Shown here piece by piece: positions 17,819 to 25,860 of a stretch of 64,000 nt of DNA. A model generated the notes under the pieces. The model was not told where the DNA came from and did not search any database. It saw only the letters and a program-made list of their open reading frames with translations. Every line of letters starts with the position of its first letter. Within the stretch, counting starts at the first letter, position 1. This DNA is from Selenomonadaceae bacterium (GTDB lineage: Bacteria; Bacillota; Negativicutes; Selenomonadales; Selenomonadaceae), in contig JAGABT010000012.1 in NCBI GenBank assembly GCA_017614505.1, positions 1-64,000 of the forward strand, read 5' to 3'. Position numbers and translations under genes: made by a program.

Positions 17819-18652
17819 TCAAAGTACAGACGCCAGCTTTGCAAATTCCTCAATCGAAAGCGTTTCCGCGCGACGCTCAGCTGAAATTCCTGCCGCCGCT
17901 AACGCCTGCAAAATTTTTTCGCGCTGAAATCCTGCGCCCGCCAGCGAGTTCGCCAAAGTTTTACGCCGCTGCCCGAATGCGCCGCGCACTACGCGTATGA
18001 AGAATTCTTCGTCCGCAACTTCGACCGGCGATTCTCGAACGTCGCAGACCACCACCGAGCTGGTAACTTCCGGCTTCGGCAGAAATTTTTCCGGCGGCAC
18101 GTCGAACGCCACGCGCACTTCTGCGCGAAACTGCACCGCCACGCTCATTGCGCCGTAAGTTTTCGAGCCTGGCGCCGCCGTCATTCGCTCCGCAACTTCG
18201 CGCTGTACCATCGTCACGATTTTCGTTATCGGCAGCTTTTTTTCAAGCAGCGCCAGCAAAATTTGCGTCGTGATGTAGTACGGCAGATTCGCCACGACTT
18301 TGAACGGCGCCGGCATCAGCTCCGCCAAATCGACTTTCAAAATGTCGCCCTGAACCAGCTTGAAATTTTCGTAGCCCGCCAGCGTCTCTGCCAGCACCGC
18401 CGGTAATTTTTTGTCCAGCTCGACCGCCGTGACTTTCGCGCCCGCCTCAAGCAGTCCCTGCGTCAAAGTTCCAATTCCAGGTCCAATTTCCAGAACTTCC
18501 TCGCCCGCTGAAATTTCCGCCGCCGCCACGATTGCTTTTACAACGTTTGAATCGATTAAAAAATTTTGTCCCAGCCGCTTCGACGCCCGCAAGCCAAATG
18601 TTTTGAGAATGTGCCGCGTCGCCGATACGTCAGCGATTTTCGGATGTAACAT
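17819..18652 (-). CDS. rsmA: 16S rRNA dimethyladenosine transferase RsmA (KsgA)
   Basis: Dimethylates two adjacent adenines in helix 45 of 16S rRNA late in small-subunit assembly, using S-adenosylmethionine. Family landmarks are SKRLGQNFLID, the SAM loop EIGPGIGTLT, VTAVELDKKL and the catalytic NLPYYITTQIL. The C-terminal helical domain includes FGQRRKTLANSL. 277 residues is standard. Its start lies inside the end of rnmV (23-bp overlap), the arrangement common in Firmicutes. Confidence 0.96.
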   Translation of the reverse strand: MLHPKIADVSATRHILKTFGLRASKRLGQNFLIDSNVVKAIVAAAEISAGEEVLEIGPGIGTLTQGLLEAGAKVTAVELDKKLPAVLAETLAGYENFKLVQGDILKVDLAELMPAPFKVVANLPYYITTQILLALLEKKLPITKIVTMVQREVAERMTAAPGSKTYGAMSVAVQFRAEVRVAFDVPPEKFLPKPEVTSSVVVCDVRESPVEVADEEFFIRVVRGAFGQRRKTLANSLAGAGFQREKILQALAAAGISAERRAETLSIEEFAKLASVL

Positions 18653-19175
18653 TTTCCAGCGCCTCCATAAATTCCGCGCGCGTCACGCCGTAGCTGTTCA
18701 GGCGCTTCACGAAAGTTTTAACATTCCCGTAGCCAATCCCCAGCGCCGCGCCAATCCTGTCGCGCAGAACGGAACTGCCTTCGCCGCCAGCCAGACCAAA
18801 GCCAACCATTTCAGCAGCGGTAAATTCTTCGCGCGGATTAAGTTCAAGCGTGCGGACTTTGCCAAGCGCCTTTCTGATAGATTCGGGCGACGCCTGCTCA
18901 ACGCCAATATCGCCGTTGCCGACAGCTTCAACTTTCGGAATGTAGGCGTGTTTCGCATTCGGAAACTTTTCAGCCAGAAATTTTCTGATACGCTCGCCCG
19001 CCGAATCTGGGTCTGTCAGAATGATAATCCCGCGTTTGTTGTACGCCGCCGCAATGTTCGCCAGCGTCCGCCGGTTAAAATGAAAACCGCCGGTAACAAT
19101 GCAATCAGCCTCGACTGCACGATTCACGGCGGCAACGTCCATTTTCCCTTCGACAATCAAAACTTCTTTTAGCAA
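18630..19175 (-). CDS. rnmV: Ribonuclease M5
   Basis: Toprim-domain endonuclease that matures 5S rRNA precursors; typical of Firmicutes and usually next to rsmA. The Toprim motifs are intact: LIVEGKMD with the catalytic Glu and LTDPDSAGERIR with the metal-binding Asp pair. A DUF4093-type C-terminal domain follows. TTG 19175 is preceded by GGGAG at 7 nt, and no in-frame ATG gives a full domain. 181 residues. Confidence 0.93.
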   Translation of the reverse strand: MLKEVLIVEGKMDVAAVNRAVEADCIVTGGFHFNRRTLANIAAAYNKRGIIILTDPDSAGERIRKFLAEKFPNAKHAYIPKVEAVGNGDIGVEQASPESIRKALGKVRTLELNPREEFTAAEMVGFGLAGGEGSSVLRDRIGAALGIGYGNVKTFVKRLNSYGVTRAEFMEALENVTSENR

Positions 19176-19187
19176 GTCGCCACTCCC

Positions 19188-19844
19188 TTAGCCGTAAATA
19201 ATCATTTCCTCAACGAGCCGGAAAATTTCCTCGTGAATGTCAATCGAACTGCGGGCAAAATTATTCTCAGCGCAGTTGATAATTTTCCAGCCGAATTTGG
19301 CGGCGATTTCCTTGTAGGTCTTGTAGGATTTAATCATGTAGGCGGCGTCGGATTCGTGAATGTCTTCGCGCCCGCGCCTTTTGCGAAGCATGGCAGCAAT
19401 TTCCGGCGGCATGTCGAGGAAGATAGTCAAATCCGGACGCGGCAGCTGAAATTTTTTGTACTCAAGGTCGTCGAGCCAGTTCAGAAATTTTTCGCGGTCG
19501 GCTTTGCGATTGAGCTTGGCAGCCTGGTGCGCCATATTCGAGCCGACGTACCTGTCAGCAAGCACAACGCCCTCGCCAATGTAAAAATTTTTCCAGCTCT
19601 GGAAACTGGCAAATCTGTCGACGGCGTAAAAAGTCGAGGCGGCGTAGGGGTTCACGTCTTCAGCACTGCCGCCGAAATCGCCGCGCAGATACATTTTGAT
19701 TAGCGCGGAAGATTCAGATTCGTAATTCGGGAAACTGACGCGCATGACGTTGACGCGCAGATTCTGAAGGCGCTCAAGAAGACGGGTTGTCTGCGTCGCC
19801 TTGCCGGAGCCGTCGGAGCCTTCGAGTACAATCAACTTGCTCAT
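19188..19844 (-). CDS. tmk: Thymidylate kinase
   Basis: Phosphorylates dTMP to dTDP for DNA synthesis. It has the P-loop EGSDGSGKATQ, the DR(Y/F) substrate motif in VVLADRYVGSN, and the LID region RKRRGREDIHE with Arg residues characteristic of dTMP kinases. ATG 19844 lies after GAGGTGT; a GTG five codons earlier overlaps that site. About 218 residues. It is 12 bp from rnmV and probably in the same transcript with ydcF upstream. The P-loop carries Ala after Lys where many family members have Thr or Ser. Confidence 0.9.
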   Translation of the reverse strand: MSKLIVLEGSDGSGKATQTTRLLERLQNLRVNVMRVSFPNYESESSALIKMYLRGDFGGSAEDVNPYAASTFYAVDRFASFQSWKNFYIGEGVVLADRYVGSNMAHQAAKLNRKADREKFLNWLDDLEYKKFQLPRPDLTIFLDMPPEIAAMLRKRRGREDIHESDAAYMIKSYKTYKEIAAKFGWKIINCAENNFARSSIDIHEEIFRLVEEMIIYG

Positions 19845-19855
19845 TACATTACACC

Positions 19856-20617
19856 TCACACGTTGAAAATTTCTGTGACGAACGTCCGCAAGACTTCCTG
19901 CATGACTGTGACGTTTATCAGCAGCGCTTCGGCTTGCGGGCGCAGTTTTGTATAGTGGAAACTTGGGTTGCGCGGTACGAGAAAATCTGTCGGGAACGGG
20001 ATAACTTCAAAGTCCTGCCGCGAAAAGTTCAGCACTGCGCGATTCATGTGGAATGCGCTGGTCACGATGATTGGGCGCTGGAAATTTTTTTCGCGCAGAA
20101 TTTCGGCGGAGAAAATTGCGTTCTGCGTAGTGTTGACGCTCTTAGTTTCGAGCAGGATTTTATCTTCTGGAACGCCGAGTGACTGCAAAATTCTGCCGGA
20201 AATTGTCGCCTCGGAGCCGGAATCAGAGTACACCTGCCCGCCGCTGAGCAGAATTGGCACGTTTAAAATTTTCTGCAGACGCACGGCAGTAAGCAGGCGA
20301 TTGGCGGGACTTGCGCAAAGAGTTCCTTCGCCGTCAACGTCCTGCGAATCGCGAATTGCGCCGCCGCCGAGCATGACAATTACGTCGCCTTTTACCAGTT
20401 TTTCCGGCGAAATCTGGAATTTGCCTTCGAGCCAGCCCATGGTTCTATCGGCGACAAGCGATGTGCAAAGCAGATAGAAAATCAGCGTAAAAATTCCTGT
20501 GAAAATCGCCAGCCGACCGCTGAGTTTCACGAGGCAGCCAGTCAGAATCACCAGCAGAATCACGAAAATTCCTGGCGGCAGTACCCAGCTCGCGCCGAAT
20601 TTCAATAAATACACCAA
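19856..20617 (-). CDS. YdcF/ElyC-family (DUF218) membrane protein
   Basis: 253 residues. Two N-terminal membrane helices (about 12-30 and 36-58) are followed by a DUF218 domain: GDVIVMLGGGA, LLTAVRLQKILNVPILLSGG, a conserved acidic segment, VNTTQNAIFSAEIL and IIVTSAFHMNRAV. Family members such as SanA and ElyC affect envelope integrity and lipid-carrier handling in other bacteria; the exact role here is unknown. Start TTG 20617 has no clear ribosome-binding site, and an intrinsic terminator-shaped hairpin ends only about 3 nt upstream, which is unusual. Confidence 0.8.
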   Translation of the reverse strand: MVYLLKFGASWVLPPGIFVILLVILTGCLVKLSGRLAIFTGIFTLIFYLLCTSLVADRTMGWLEGKFQISPEKLVKGDVIVMLGGGAIRDSQDVDGEGTLCASPANRLLTAVRLQKILNVPILLSGGQVYSDSGSEATISGRILQSLGVPEDKILLETKSVNTTQNAIFSAEILREKNFQRPIIVTSAFHMNRAVLNFSRQDFEVIPFPTDFLVPRNPSFHYTKLRPQAEALLINVTVMQEVLRTFVTEIFNV

Positions 20618-20619
20618 TT

Positions 20620-20667
20620 AAAAAAATCTGCCTTTCAGTTGGAAATTACAACTTATTCGGCAGATTT
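20620..20667 (-). terminator. Long hairpin plus T-tract abutting the ydcF start
   Basis: On the minus strand a 9-bp perfect outer stem (AAATCTGCC/GGCAGATTT, 20624-20632 with 20659-20667) encloses an inner AGTTG/CAACT stem and is followed by seven T (20620-20626). It would end transcription coming from coaBC. Because it touches the ydcF start it could also act as an attenuator or mask translation initiation. Confidence 0.65.
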
Positions 20668-20724
20668 AAGAAATTTTCCTGCAAGGTCGTGTATGTCACT
20701 TTCTTTCGAAGGTTTTTTTATGTC

Positions 20725-20819
20725 ACTTTCTTTCGAGAAAGAAAGTAACCAAAGAAAGCTTGGCCGCATAGGTCGCTTCCGGCGACCTGTGACGGCCGGC
20801 GCGCCGTCCATGGCGCGCC
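20725..20819 (+). repeat. Three-stem intergenic repeat, copy C (type II)
   Basis: Stem 1 ACTTTCTTTC/GAAAGAAAGT with a 2-nt loop (20725-20746). Stem 2 has outer GGCCG/CGGCC and inner AGGTCGC/GCGACCT. Stem 3 GGCGCGCC/GGCGCGCC spans 20798-20819. A 27-bp upstream duplication (from about 20694) repeats the first arm of stem 1. Here the element runs against the flanking genes and has no T-tract. Confidence 0.85.
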
Positions 20820-20826
20820 CCTTCAT

Positions 20827-22023
20827 TCAATGCAGTTTTTCAGCAACACGCTGAACTATAATTTCGGCAAGCGCGGCTTTGCTCATTTTCGGGAAGTTTT
20901 CAACAGCGCCGTCACGGTGAATGAGCGTGACGATATTGGTATCGACGGCGAAGCCCGCGCCTTCCTGCGCGACGTTGTTGGCGACGATGAAGTCAAGATT
21001 TTTTTCGGTAAGTTTCGCGCGGGCGTACTCGATAAGATTCTGAGTTTCGGCGGCGAATCCGACGAGCAGCTGATTAGTTTTGCGGGCGCCGAGTTCACGG
21101 AGAATATCAGGATTTTTAACGAGTTCGAGCGTGAAACTTTCGGCGTCCTTTTTAATTTTCTGCGCGGCGACATTTTTAACGCGGTAGTCGGAAACGGCGG
21201 CGCTCATAACAACGGCGTCAACCGAATCGTACTCGGCAAGCACGGCGTCACGCATTTCAAGCGCAGTTTCAACTTTGACGAGCCTGACATTTGGCGGCGG
21301 GGCGACGCTGACGTTTGCGGAAATTAAAACGACTTCGGCGCCGGAAATTTGCGCAGCGCGGGCAGTTTCGTAGCCCATTTTGCCGCTGGAACGGTTGCAG
21401 ATAAAACGCACGGGGTCGATTGGCTCCATTGTTCCTCCGGCGGTCACGAGAATTTTTTTGCCTCTGAGAATTTTTGGCGCAAAAAATTTAACAATTTCAG
21501 CGCAGATATCTTCGGGCTCCGGCAGACGCCCTTTGCCGTTTATCCCGCAGGCAAGCCAGCCGGTCGCCGCGTCGAGAATCTGAACGCCGCGCGACGCGAG
21601 AATTTCAAGATTTTTCTGCGTAGCGGGGTGCTCAAGCATGTGCGTATTCATTGAAGGCGCGACAATCATCGGCGCGGTCGTAGCCAGCACGACGGTCGTC
21701 AGCAAATCGTCGGCGATACCGTGAGCCGCCTTCGCCAGAAAATTCGCGGTAGCCGGAGCGATTAGAACAACGTCCGCGAAATTCGCCAGCGCAATGTGTT
21801 CGACGTGGAAATTAACCGCGCCCGCAAACATTTCGACGGACACGGCATTTCCAGTAGTTTCCTGAAAAGTCCTCGGCGCAACGAACTCAGCGGCTGCCTT
21901 CGTCATGATAACGCGGACATTCGCGCCGAGCTTTTTGAGGCGGCTGGCAACCTCAACGACCTTGTACGCCGCAATTCCGCCGGTCACGCCAATTAAAATA
22001 TTTTTGCCGTCGAGCTCGTTCAT
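20827..22023 (-). CDS. coaBC: Bifunctional phosphopantothenoylcysteine decarboxylase / phosphopantothenate-cysteine ligase
   Basis: Two successive steps of coenzyme A synthesis. The N-terminal flavoprotein decarboxylase shows GVTGGIAAYK, VEHIALANFADVVLIAPATA, the substrate loop APSMNTHM and an active-site Cys in TGWLACG. The C-terminal ligase shows VTAGGTMEPIDPVRFICN, SSGKMGYETA and VMSAAVSDYR. ATG 22023 overlaps the rpoZ stop in ATGA. About 398 residues. rpoZ-coaBC linkage is a common Firmicute arrangement. Confidence 0.96.
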   Translation of the reverse strand: MNELDGKNILIGVTGGIAAYKVVEVASRLKKLGANVRVIMTKAAAEFVAPRTFQETTGNAVSVEMFAGAVNFHVEHIALANFADVVLIAPATANFLAKAAHGIADDLLTTVVLATTAPMIVAPSMNTHMLEHPATQKNLEILASRGVQILDAATGWLACGINGKGRLPEPEDICAEIVKFFAPKILRGKKILVTAGGTMEPIDPVRFICNRSSGKMGYETARAAQISGAEVVLISANVSVAPPPNVRLVKVETALEMRDAVLAEYDSVDAVVMSAAVSDYRVKNVAAQKIKKDAESFTLELVKNPDILRELGARKTNQLLVGFAAETQNLIEYARAKLTEKNLDFIVANNVAQEGAGFAVDTNIVTLIHRDGAVENFPKMSKAALAEIIVQRVAEKLH

Positions 22024-22247
22024 GACGGCGATTCTCCGTTCATTTCGTAGGTGATTTTGCCTTCGTAAATTTCCTCCATCGCGTCGGTGACGAATTTGTT
22101 CGACGGATTTTCGACGTGGCATTTTTCACCCGCTAAAAGCTGGCGCGCGCGCTTTGACGCCAGAATTACCAGCGTGTAGCGGCTCTGCGTGCGCTTGACC
22201 ATGTCGTCTGTCGAAGGATTTACCATGCTCGGAATTAAAATGCTCAA
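22020..22247 (-). CDS. rpoZ: RNA polymerase omega subunit
   Basis: Small subunit that helps assemble the beta-prime subunit of RNA polymerase. 75 residues; RYTLVILASKRARQLL is the omega core helix. TTG at 22247 (AAGGAG 10 nt upstream, within the gmk stop region) gives MSILIPSM, which fits omega N-termini; ATG 22226 is an alternative. Gene order gmk-rpoZ-coaBC supports the call. Confidence 0.9.
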   Translation of the reverse strand: MSILIPSMVNPSTDDMVKRTQSRYTLVILASKRARQLLAGEKCHVENPSNKFVTDAMEEIYEGKITYEMNGESPS

Positions 22248-22251
22248 GATT

Positions 22252-22866
22252 TTACATCTCCTTGGAATTTGTCAGATTCTGAAAAAGAGCGGCGTTGCGG
22301 CTGACCCTGCAGCGTTCAGCGGCGATAATCGCCTTGATTTTTTCGGCGGCGGCGTCAACGGTATCGTTTACCACGGCGTACTGGTACCTCAGCCCAGTTT
22401 CAATTTCGCCGACGGCAGATTTGAAACGCCGCGCGAAAGTTTCCGGCGATTCGGTGCCGCGATTTTTAATGCGGTTGCTTAGCTCTTCAAGGCTGGGCGG
22501 CAGCAGGAAAATGTAGACGCCGTCGGGCTTTTTCGCCATGACGTTGAGCGCGCCCTGAATGTCAATTTCCAGCAGAACATCTTCGCCGCGTTCAAGCCGC
22601 TCCTCGATTTTATGCGCGGGCGTGCCGTAGAAATTTCCGTAAACTTCAGCGTGCTCCAGAAATTTTCCTTCGTCAATCCAGCGCTGAAATTCCTCGCGCG
22701 TCAGAAAAAAATATTCAACGCCGTCAGTCTCGCCAACGCGCGGGCGCCGTGTCGTAGCGGAAATCGAATAGTAAAGCGTGGGAATTTCCGCCAGCAATTT
22801 CTTGCAGACCGTACCCTTGCCGGTACCGCTGGCGCCCGAAACTACAATCAGCAAACCTTTTTCCAT
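22252..22866 (-). CDS. gmk: Guanylate kinase
   Basis: Converts GMP to GDP. It shows the P-loop VSGASGTGKGTVCK, the GMP-binding stretch SATTRRPRVGETDGVEYFFL, LEHAEVYGNFYGTP and LLEIDIQGALNV. 204 residues. ATG 22866 begins immediately after the remA stop. Confidence 0.96.
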   Translation of the reverse strand: MEKGLLIVVSGASGTGKGTVCKKLLAEIPTLYYSISATTRRPRVGETDGVEYFFLTREEFQRWIDEGKFLEHAEVYGNFYGTPAHKIEERLERGEDVLLEIDIQGALNVMAKKPDGVYIFLLPPSLEELSNRIKNRGTESPETFARRFKSAVGEIETGLRYQYAVVNDTVDAAAEKIKAIIAAERCRVSRNAALFQNLTNSKEM

Positions 22867-23145
22867 CTAATTTTCCACTTCCTTGACGGCGATAATTTTT
22901 TCGTCCTTTTCCTTGCCGAGGCGCTCACCGATAGTTTGCGGCTGGAGAGAAGATAAAATCACATGCCCGCTGTCCATAACAATCACCGCGCGGGTTCGTC
23001 TGCCGTGCGTAGCGTCAATGAGTTTGCCGCATTCCCGCGCCTGAGCCACGATTCTTTTGCTCGGCGCAGATTCGGGATTTATCATCGCCACAATTCGCTG
23101 AGCCGCCACGACGTTGCCGAAGCCCACGTTCACCATTCTCAACAT
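22867..23145 (-). CDS. remA: RemA-like (DUF370) regulatory protein
   Basis: Small DNA-binding regulator that in Bacillus activates matrix genes and osmoprotection genes. 92 residues; [20 protein letters not shown] and [20 protein letters not shown] are the family signatures. Next to gmk and rpoZ, as in most Firmicutes. The start overlaps the dapF end by 7 bp. It has a C-terminal acidic/basic tail slightly longer than in Bacillus. Confidence 0.9.
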   Translation of the reverse strand: MLRMVNVGFGNVVAAQRIVAMINPESAPSKRIVAQARECGKLIDATHGRRTRAVIVMDSGHVILSSLQPQTIGERLGKEKDEKIIAVKEVEN

Positions 23146-23951
23146 AAAAAATTCCCCGCAAAAACTTTTTCCGCCGCGCCTGTCATGTAAACATGATTAT
23201 TTTCGCGCCAGTCAATATGCAAATCGCCGCCGTCGAGGTGAACAGTGGCAGATTTTCCCGCCAGCCCGTTCAGATTCGCCGCAACCGCCGTCGCGCAGGC
23301 GCCAGTACCGCAAGCCAGCGTAATCCCGCTGCCGCGTTCCCAGACGCGCATTCTGAGTTCATTCTCGCCGGTCACCTGCACAAATTCGGTATTAGTGCGG
23401 CGCGGGAAAATTTCGTGCGTCTCGAACTGCGGACCAATCTGCGCGAAATTAACTCTGCTCAGATCGTCGACGAAAATCACGCAGTGCGGGTTGCCCATTG
23501 AAACGCAAGTCATTCTGAAAGTTTCGCCGCCGACGGAAATATTTTCGCTGATAATTTTTGAACTGCCGAAGCCGGTAACTGGAATTTTTTCAGCGCTGAG
23601 AATCGGCTCGCCCATATCGACCGTCACGAGATTTTGGGCAACTTCGACGGTTAAGACACCGGCGCCGGTTTCGACGCTGAGGCTGCCGGATTTTTCGCCG
23701 AGCAGGAACTTAGCGAAACAGCGAATACCGTTGCCGCACATTTCCGCCTCGGAGCCGTCCGCGTTGAAAATTCTCATGCGAACGCCAGCAATTTCTGAAG
23801 GCAGGACGTAAATGACGCCGTCCGCGCCAACGCCAAAATGTCTGTCGCAAATCGCCGAAATTTTTTCAGCGCCGTCAATAAAATTATTCGCGCGGCGGTC
23901 GAAAATCACGAAGTCGTTGCCGCAGCCCTGCCATTTTTCAAATTTCTGCAA
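23139..23951 (-). CDS. dapF: Diaminopimelate epimerase
   Basis: Interconverts LL- and meso-diaminopimelate for lysine and peptidoglycan. The two catalytic cysteines are visible in EMCGNGIRC and ACGTGACAT, and the N-terminus has the GCGNDFVI motif. TTG 23951 has AAGGAG 8 nt upstream. 270 residues, standard length. It implies a meso-DAP cell wall. Confidence 0.96.
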   Translation of the reverse strand: MQKFEKWQGCGNDFVIFDRRANNFIDGAEKISAICDRHFGVGADGVIYVLPSEIAGVRMRIFNADGSEAEMCGNGIRCFAKFLLGEKSGSLSVETGAGVLTVEVAQNLVTVDMGEPILSAEKIPVTGFGSSKIISENISVGGETFRMTCVSMGNPHCVIFVDDLSRVNFAQIGPQFETHEIFPRRTNTEFVQVTGENELRMRVWERGSGITLACGTGACATAVAANLNGLAGKSATVHLDGGDLHIDWRENNHVYMTGAAEKVFAGNFLC

Positions 23952-23963
23952 GTGACCAGCTCC

Positions 23964-24638
23964 TTAAACAATTCGCGCGGGGCAGTCGAGTTTACTGCAG
24001 GTCGCGCAGGATTTTTTCGCGTGGTAAGTTTTTTCATTGGAAGTAATTTTTTCGAGCCCGATGATGGCGGTGACGGATTTTCTGGGAATGAGCATGAGCG
24101 CGGAACTGAGGCGCATACCAATTTCCTCGGCGCCGGTGAGTTTGAAAAATTCGCGCTGATTTTCCAGTTTCCAGTCGCCGTAGCCTGGGCTGAACCGCCA
24201 GCGCATTTTGAAACTTTCCTTAGCAACTTCGCGGGCGATAACTTTTTCGAGGGCGTCGGCAGCCTGCTCAACGGCGGCAGTAGCGGCAGCGTCCAGAAGC
24301 ACCGAGGCGACGTAATTCCCCGCGCTGAAATTTCTGGTGACTTCGCGTTCAATATTTTCGCCGACGGTAACCGCGAGGCACGCAACTTTTTCGCAACCGG
24401 CAAGGTGTTGGACAATCGACGCGCCTTCAATAAAAAAATCCGGCGTGGATTTAACGCGGTGATTCGCGCAGTCGTAGTCGTAAATTTTCCAGACGCCGCG
24501 AACTTCCAGCAGGAGCAAAGCGGTTTCGCAGGCGTCAGCAATTTGTTTTTCGTCGAAGCTGGCGGACTTTTTCAGACCGGCGTAGCGTCGGGTTTCAGCG
24601 GCGGAAATTTCCAGAATCGGCGCGTTGAAAATTGGCAC
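23964..24638 (-). CDS. Stand-alone methionine synthase activation-domain-like protein
   Basis: About 224 residues resembling the C-terminal activation domain of cobalamin-dependent methionine synthase: an ETRRYAGLKK helix, ACLAVTVGENIEREV, LLDAAATAAVEQAADALEK, WRFSPGYGDWKLENQREFF and SSALMLIPRKSVTAIIG. The SPGYGDW motif is the SAM/cobalamin-facing loop of that domain. Separate copies occur with split methionine synthases or act as corrinoid reactivators. The C-terminus has a Cys cluster (CATCSKLDCPAR) like those of companion proteins. No metH core is present here. GTG 24638 is preferred (AGGAA 9 nt upstream); GTG 24647 is possible. Confidence 0.8.
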   Translation of the reverse strand: MPIFNAPILEISAAETRRYAGLKKSASFDEKQIADACETALLLLEVRGVWKIYDYDCANHRVKSTPDFFIEGASIVQHLAGCEKVACLAVTVGENIEREVTRNFSAGNYVASVLLDAAATAAVEQAADALEKVIAREVAKESFKMRWRFSPGYGDWKLENQREFFKLTGAEEIGMRLSSALMLIPRKSVTAIIGLEKITSNEKTYHAKKSCATCSKLDCPARIV

Positions 24639-24650
24639 GGCTGTCACTTC

Positions 24651-24992
24651 CTAAATCAGCGGGCGACGGGCGTTGAGACTCCGCGCGGCGTTGGCACGCT
24701 CTTTATCCTTGTCCATTTTGTAAACGTAAGCCATGACCTCGGCGATAGCCTTGTACAGGTCGGGCGGAATTTCGCGGTCGATTTCCAGCGCCATGAGCAT
24801 ATTGACGAGCGTTTTGTTCTGATAAACGGGAATGGAATTTTTCTGGGCGGCGGCGAGAATGTGTTCCGCGACGTGTCCTTTGCCCTTGGCGATAACGCGC
24901 GGCGCGGCGTCCTGCAGAATGTCGTACTTCAGCGCGACCGCTTTACGCCTGGCTATTTCTTCCTCGCTTAAGTCCTGAGTTTCTTCGTCCAT
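24651..24992 (-). CDS. Solitary FlhB-like cytoplasmic domain protein
   Basis: 113 residues matching the cytoplasmic domain of the flagellar export switch FlhB without its membrane part: AVALKYDILQDAAPRVIAKG, VAEHILAAAQKNSIPVYQNK, LALEIDREIPPDLYKAIAEV. The NPTH self-cleavage site is absent, as in other FhlB/FlhB2 proteins. In relatives such proteins may substitute for or modulate the FlhB C-terminus during export switching. It is the first gene after a consensus promoter and heads the unit leading through dapF to coaBC. Confidence 0.85.
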   Translation of the reverse strand: MDEETQDLSEEEIARRKAVALKYDILQDAAPRVIAKGKGHVAEHILAAAQKNSIPVYQNKTLVNMLMALEIDREIPPDLYKAIAEVMAYVYKMDKDKERANAARSLNARRPLI

Positions 24993-25031
24993 TGCCGCTC
25001 CGTCCTAAATTTTCTGAGTAACACTCCGCAT

Positions 25032-25060
25032 ATTATATTTCCTGCAAAATCCAACGTCAA
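25032..25060 (-). promoter_or_regulatory. Predicted promoter of the flhB-like to coaBC unit
   Basis: Minus strand TTGACG (25055-25060), a 17-bp spacer, TATAAT (25032-25037), 40 bp upstream of the FlhB-like start. Confidence 0.75.
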
Positions 25061-25148
25061 GCGCGGGAATTTTAGTTGAATCTGAAAATCAGCGGAAAAT
25101 TCTTGCCGAATCCGAGAAAATTTTTTCTGGAATAATAATAATTTCCGC

Positions 25149-25177
25149 TTGCGCAGATTTAAAATCCGTGTTAAAAT
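25149..25177 (+). promoter_or_regulatory. Predicted promoter of the HPr-like gene
   Basis: TTGCGC (25149-25154), a 17-bp spacer, TAAAAT (25172-25177) with TG at 25169-25170 (extended -10). The leader of about 85 nt holds no gene that I could support. Confidence 0.5.
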
Positions 25178-25265
25178 TCCAACCGTCAACAGGGAGGTTG
25201 ACGCGAACATTATCAGGCGCCGAAAAGTTGACACCGGACGATGTTTCTGGAAGGAGAAAATCAAA

Positions 25266-25622
25266 ATGAAATTTGCATATAAAACGAATACTAAAAATAT
25301 GGTTACCCGCAAGGAGGCGAGGTCTTTGGCTGAAAAAGTCGTTGAAAATCGCCCCGCTGTTGTTTCATTCATTCTGGTTGCGAAGAACAAGCTTTGTTTT
25401 CGCGAATGCGCGCTGATTGTTAAGGCGGCGGAGGAAACTGGTTGCGTGATTGAAATTGCGTCCGGCTCGAAGGTCGGCGACACGTCCAGCATTTTGTCGC
25501 TGGTCAATCTCGGTATCATGCCGGAAAAAAGTCTGGTACTTACAATCAGAGGCGTGAACAACAAAGAGGCTTTTGACAGAGTTTCAAAAATCATCAGCGG
25601 TGAGGAAAACGTTGACAGCTGA
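25266..25622 (+). CDS. HPr-like protein lacking the phosphorylatable histidine
   Basis: 118 residues from ATG 25266 (GGAAGGAG upstream). Residues 34-118 align by eye with HPr of the phosphotransferase system: central helix, then SSILSLVNLGIMPEKSLVL in place of KSIMGVMSLGIAKGAEITI, then the AFDRVSKII helix. The GIHARPA active site is replaced by LCFRECA, so the phospho-His is Phe45 and the Arg and Pro are gone, while the regulatory Ser46 equivalent (Ser75) remains. This is reminiscent of Crh, the Bacillus HPr paralogue with Gln15. An N-terminal extension of about 33 residues is unusual. A regulatory rather than sugar-transport role is likely. It has its own promoter and terminator. Confidence 0.75.
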   Translation: MKFAYKTNTKNMVTRKEARSLAEKVVENRPAVVSFILVAKNKLCFRECALIVKAAEETGCVIEIASGSKVGDTSSILSLVNLGIMPEKSLVLTIRGVNNKEAFDRVSKIISGEENVDS

Positions 25623-25649
25623 TTCAGTGCGAATATCGGAACCTGTACT

Positions 25650-25678
25650 GCCGGAGGCGAATGGCTTCCGGCTTTTTT
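25650..25678 (+). terminator. Intrinsic terminator after the HPr-like gene
   Basis: Stem GCCGGAGGC/GCTTCCGGC (one G-T pair) followed by six T. Confidence 0.85.
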
Positions 25679-25860
25679 ATTTGAAGGAAAAAATTTCACA
25701 GCGGCGAATTGCGGAGTCGAAATGGCAAATTCATTCCGCCAGTGTTCTGACCGAGTATTCCGCCCATTTCGACGCGAATAATCTGCTGCGCTGAACTGCA
25801 GGAATAACTTTCAGCTCCGCCGAATATTTCAGCAGAAAATTCGTTAAGGGAGAGTTTGAA

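Noticed and set aside
20639..20854. Plus-strand frame of 71 codons encoding SLSFEKESNQRKLGRIGRF
   Set aside because: It is a translation of repeat copy C; the same peptide appears in the false N-terminal extension of comF (copy F). Repeats of this kind create spurious small proteins.
23838..24971. 377-codon plus-strand frame
   Set aside because: Antisense to dapF, the activation-domain protein and the FlhB-like gene, all of which show family motifs on the minus strand.
25212..25268. Possible leader peptide TTG...TGA overlapping the HPr-like start
   Set aside because: The ribosome-binding site GGGAGG abuts the TTG with no spacing, so initiation there is unlikely.
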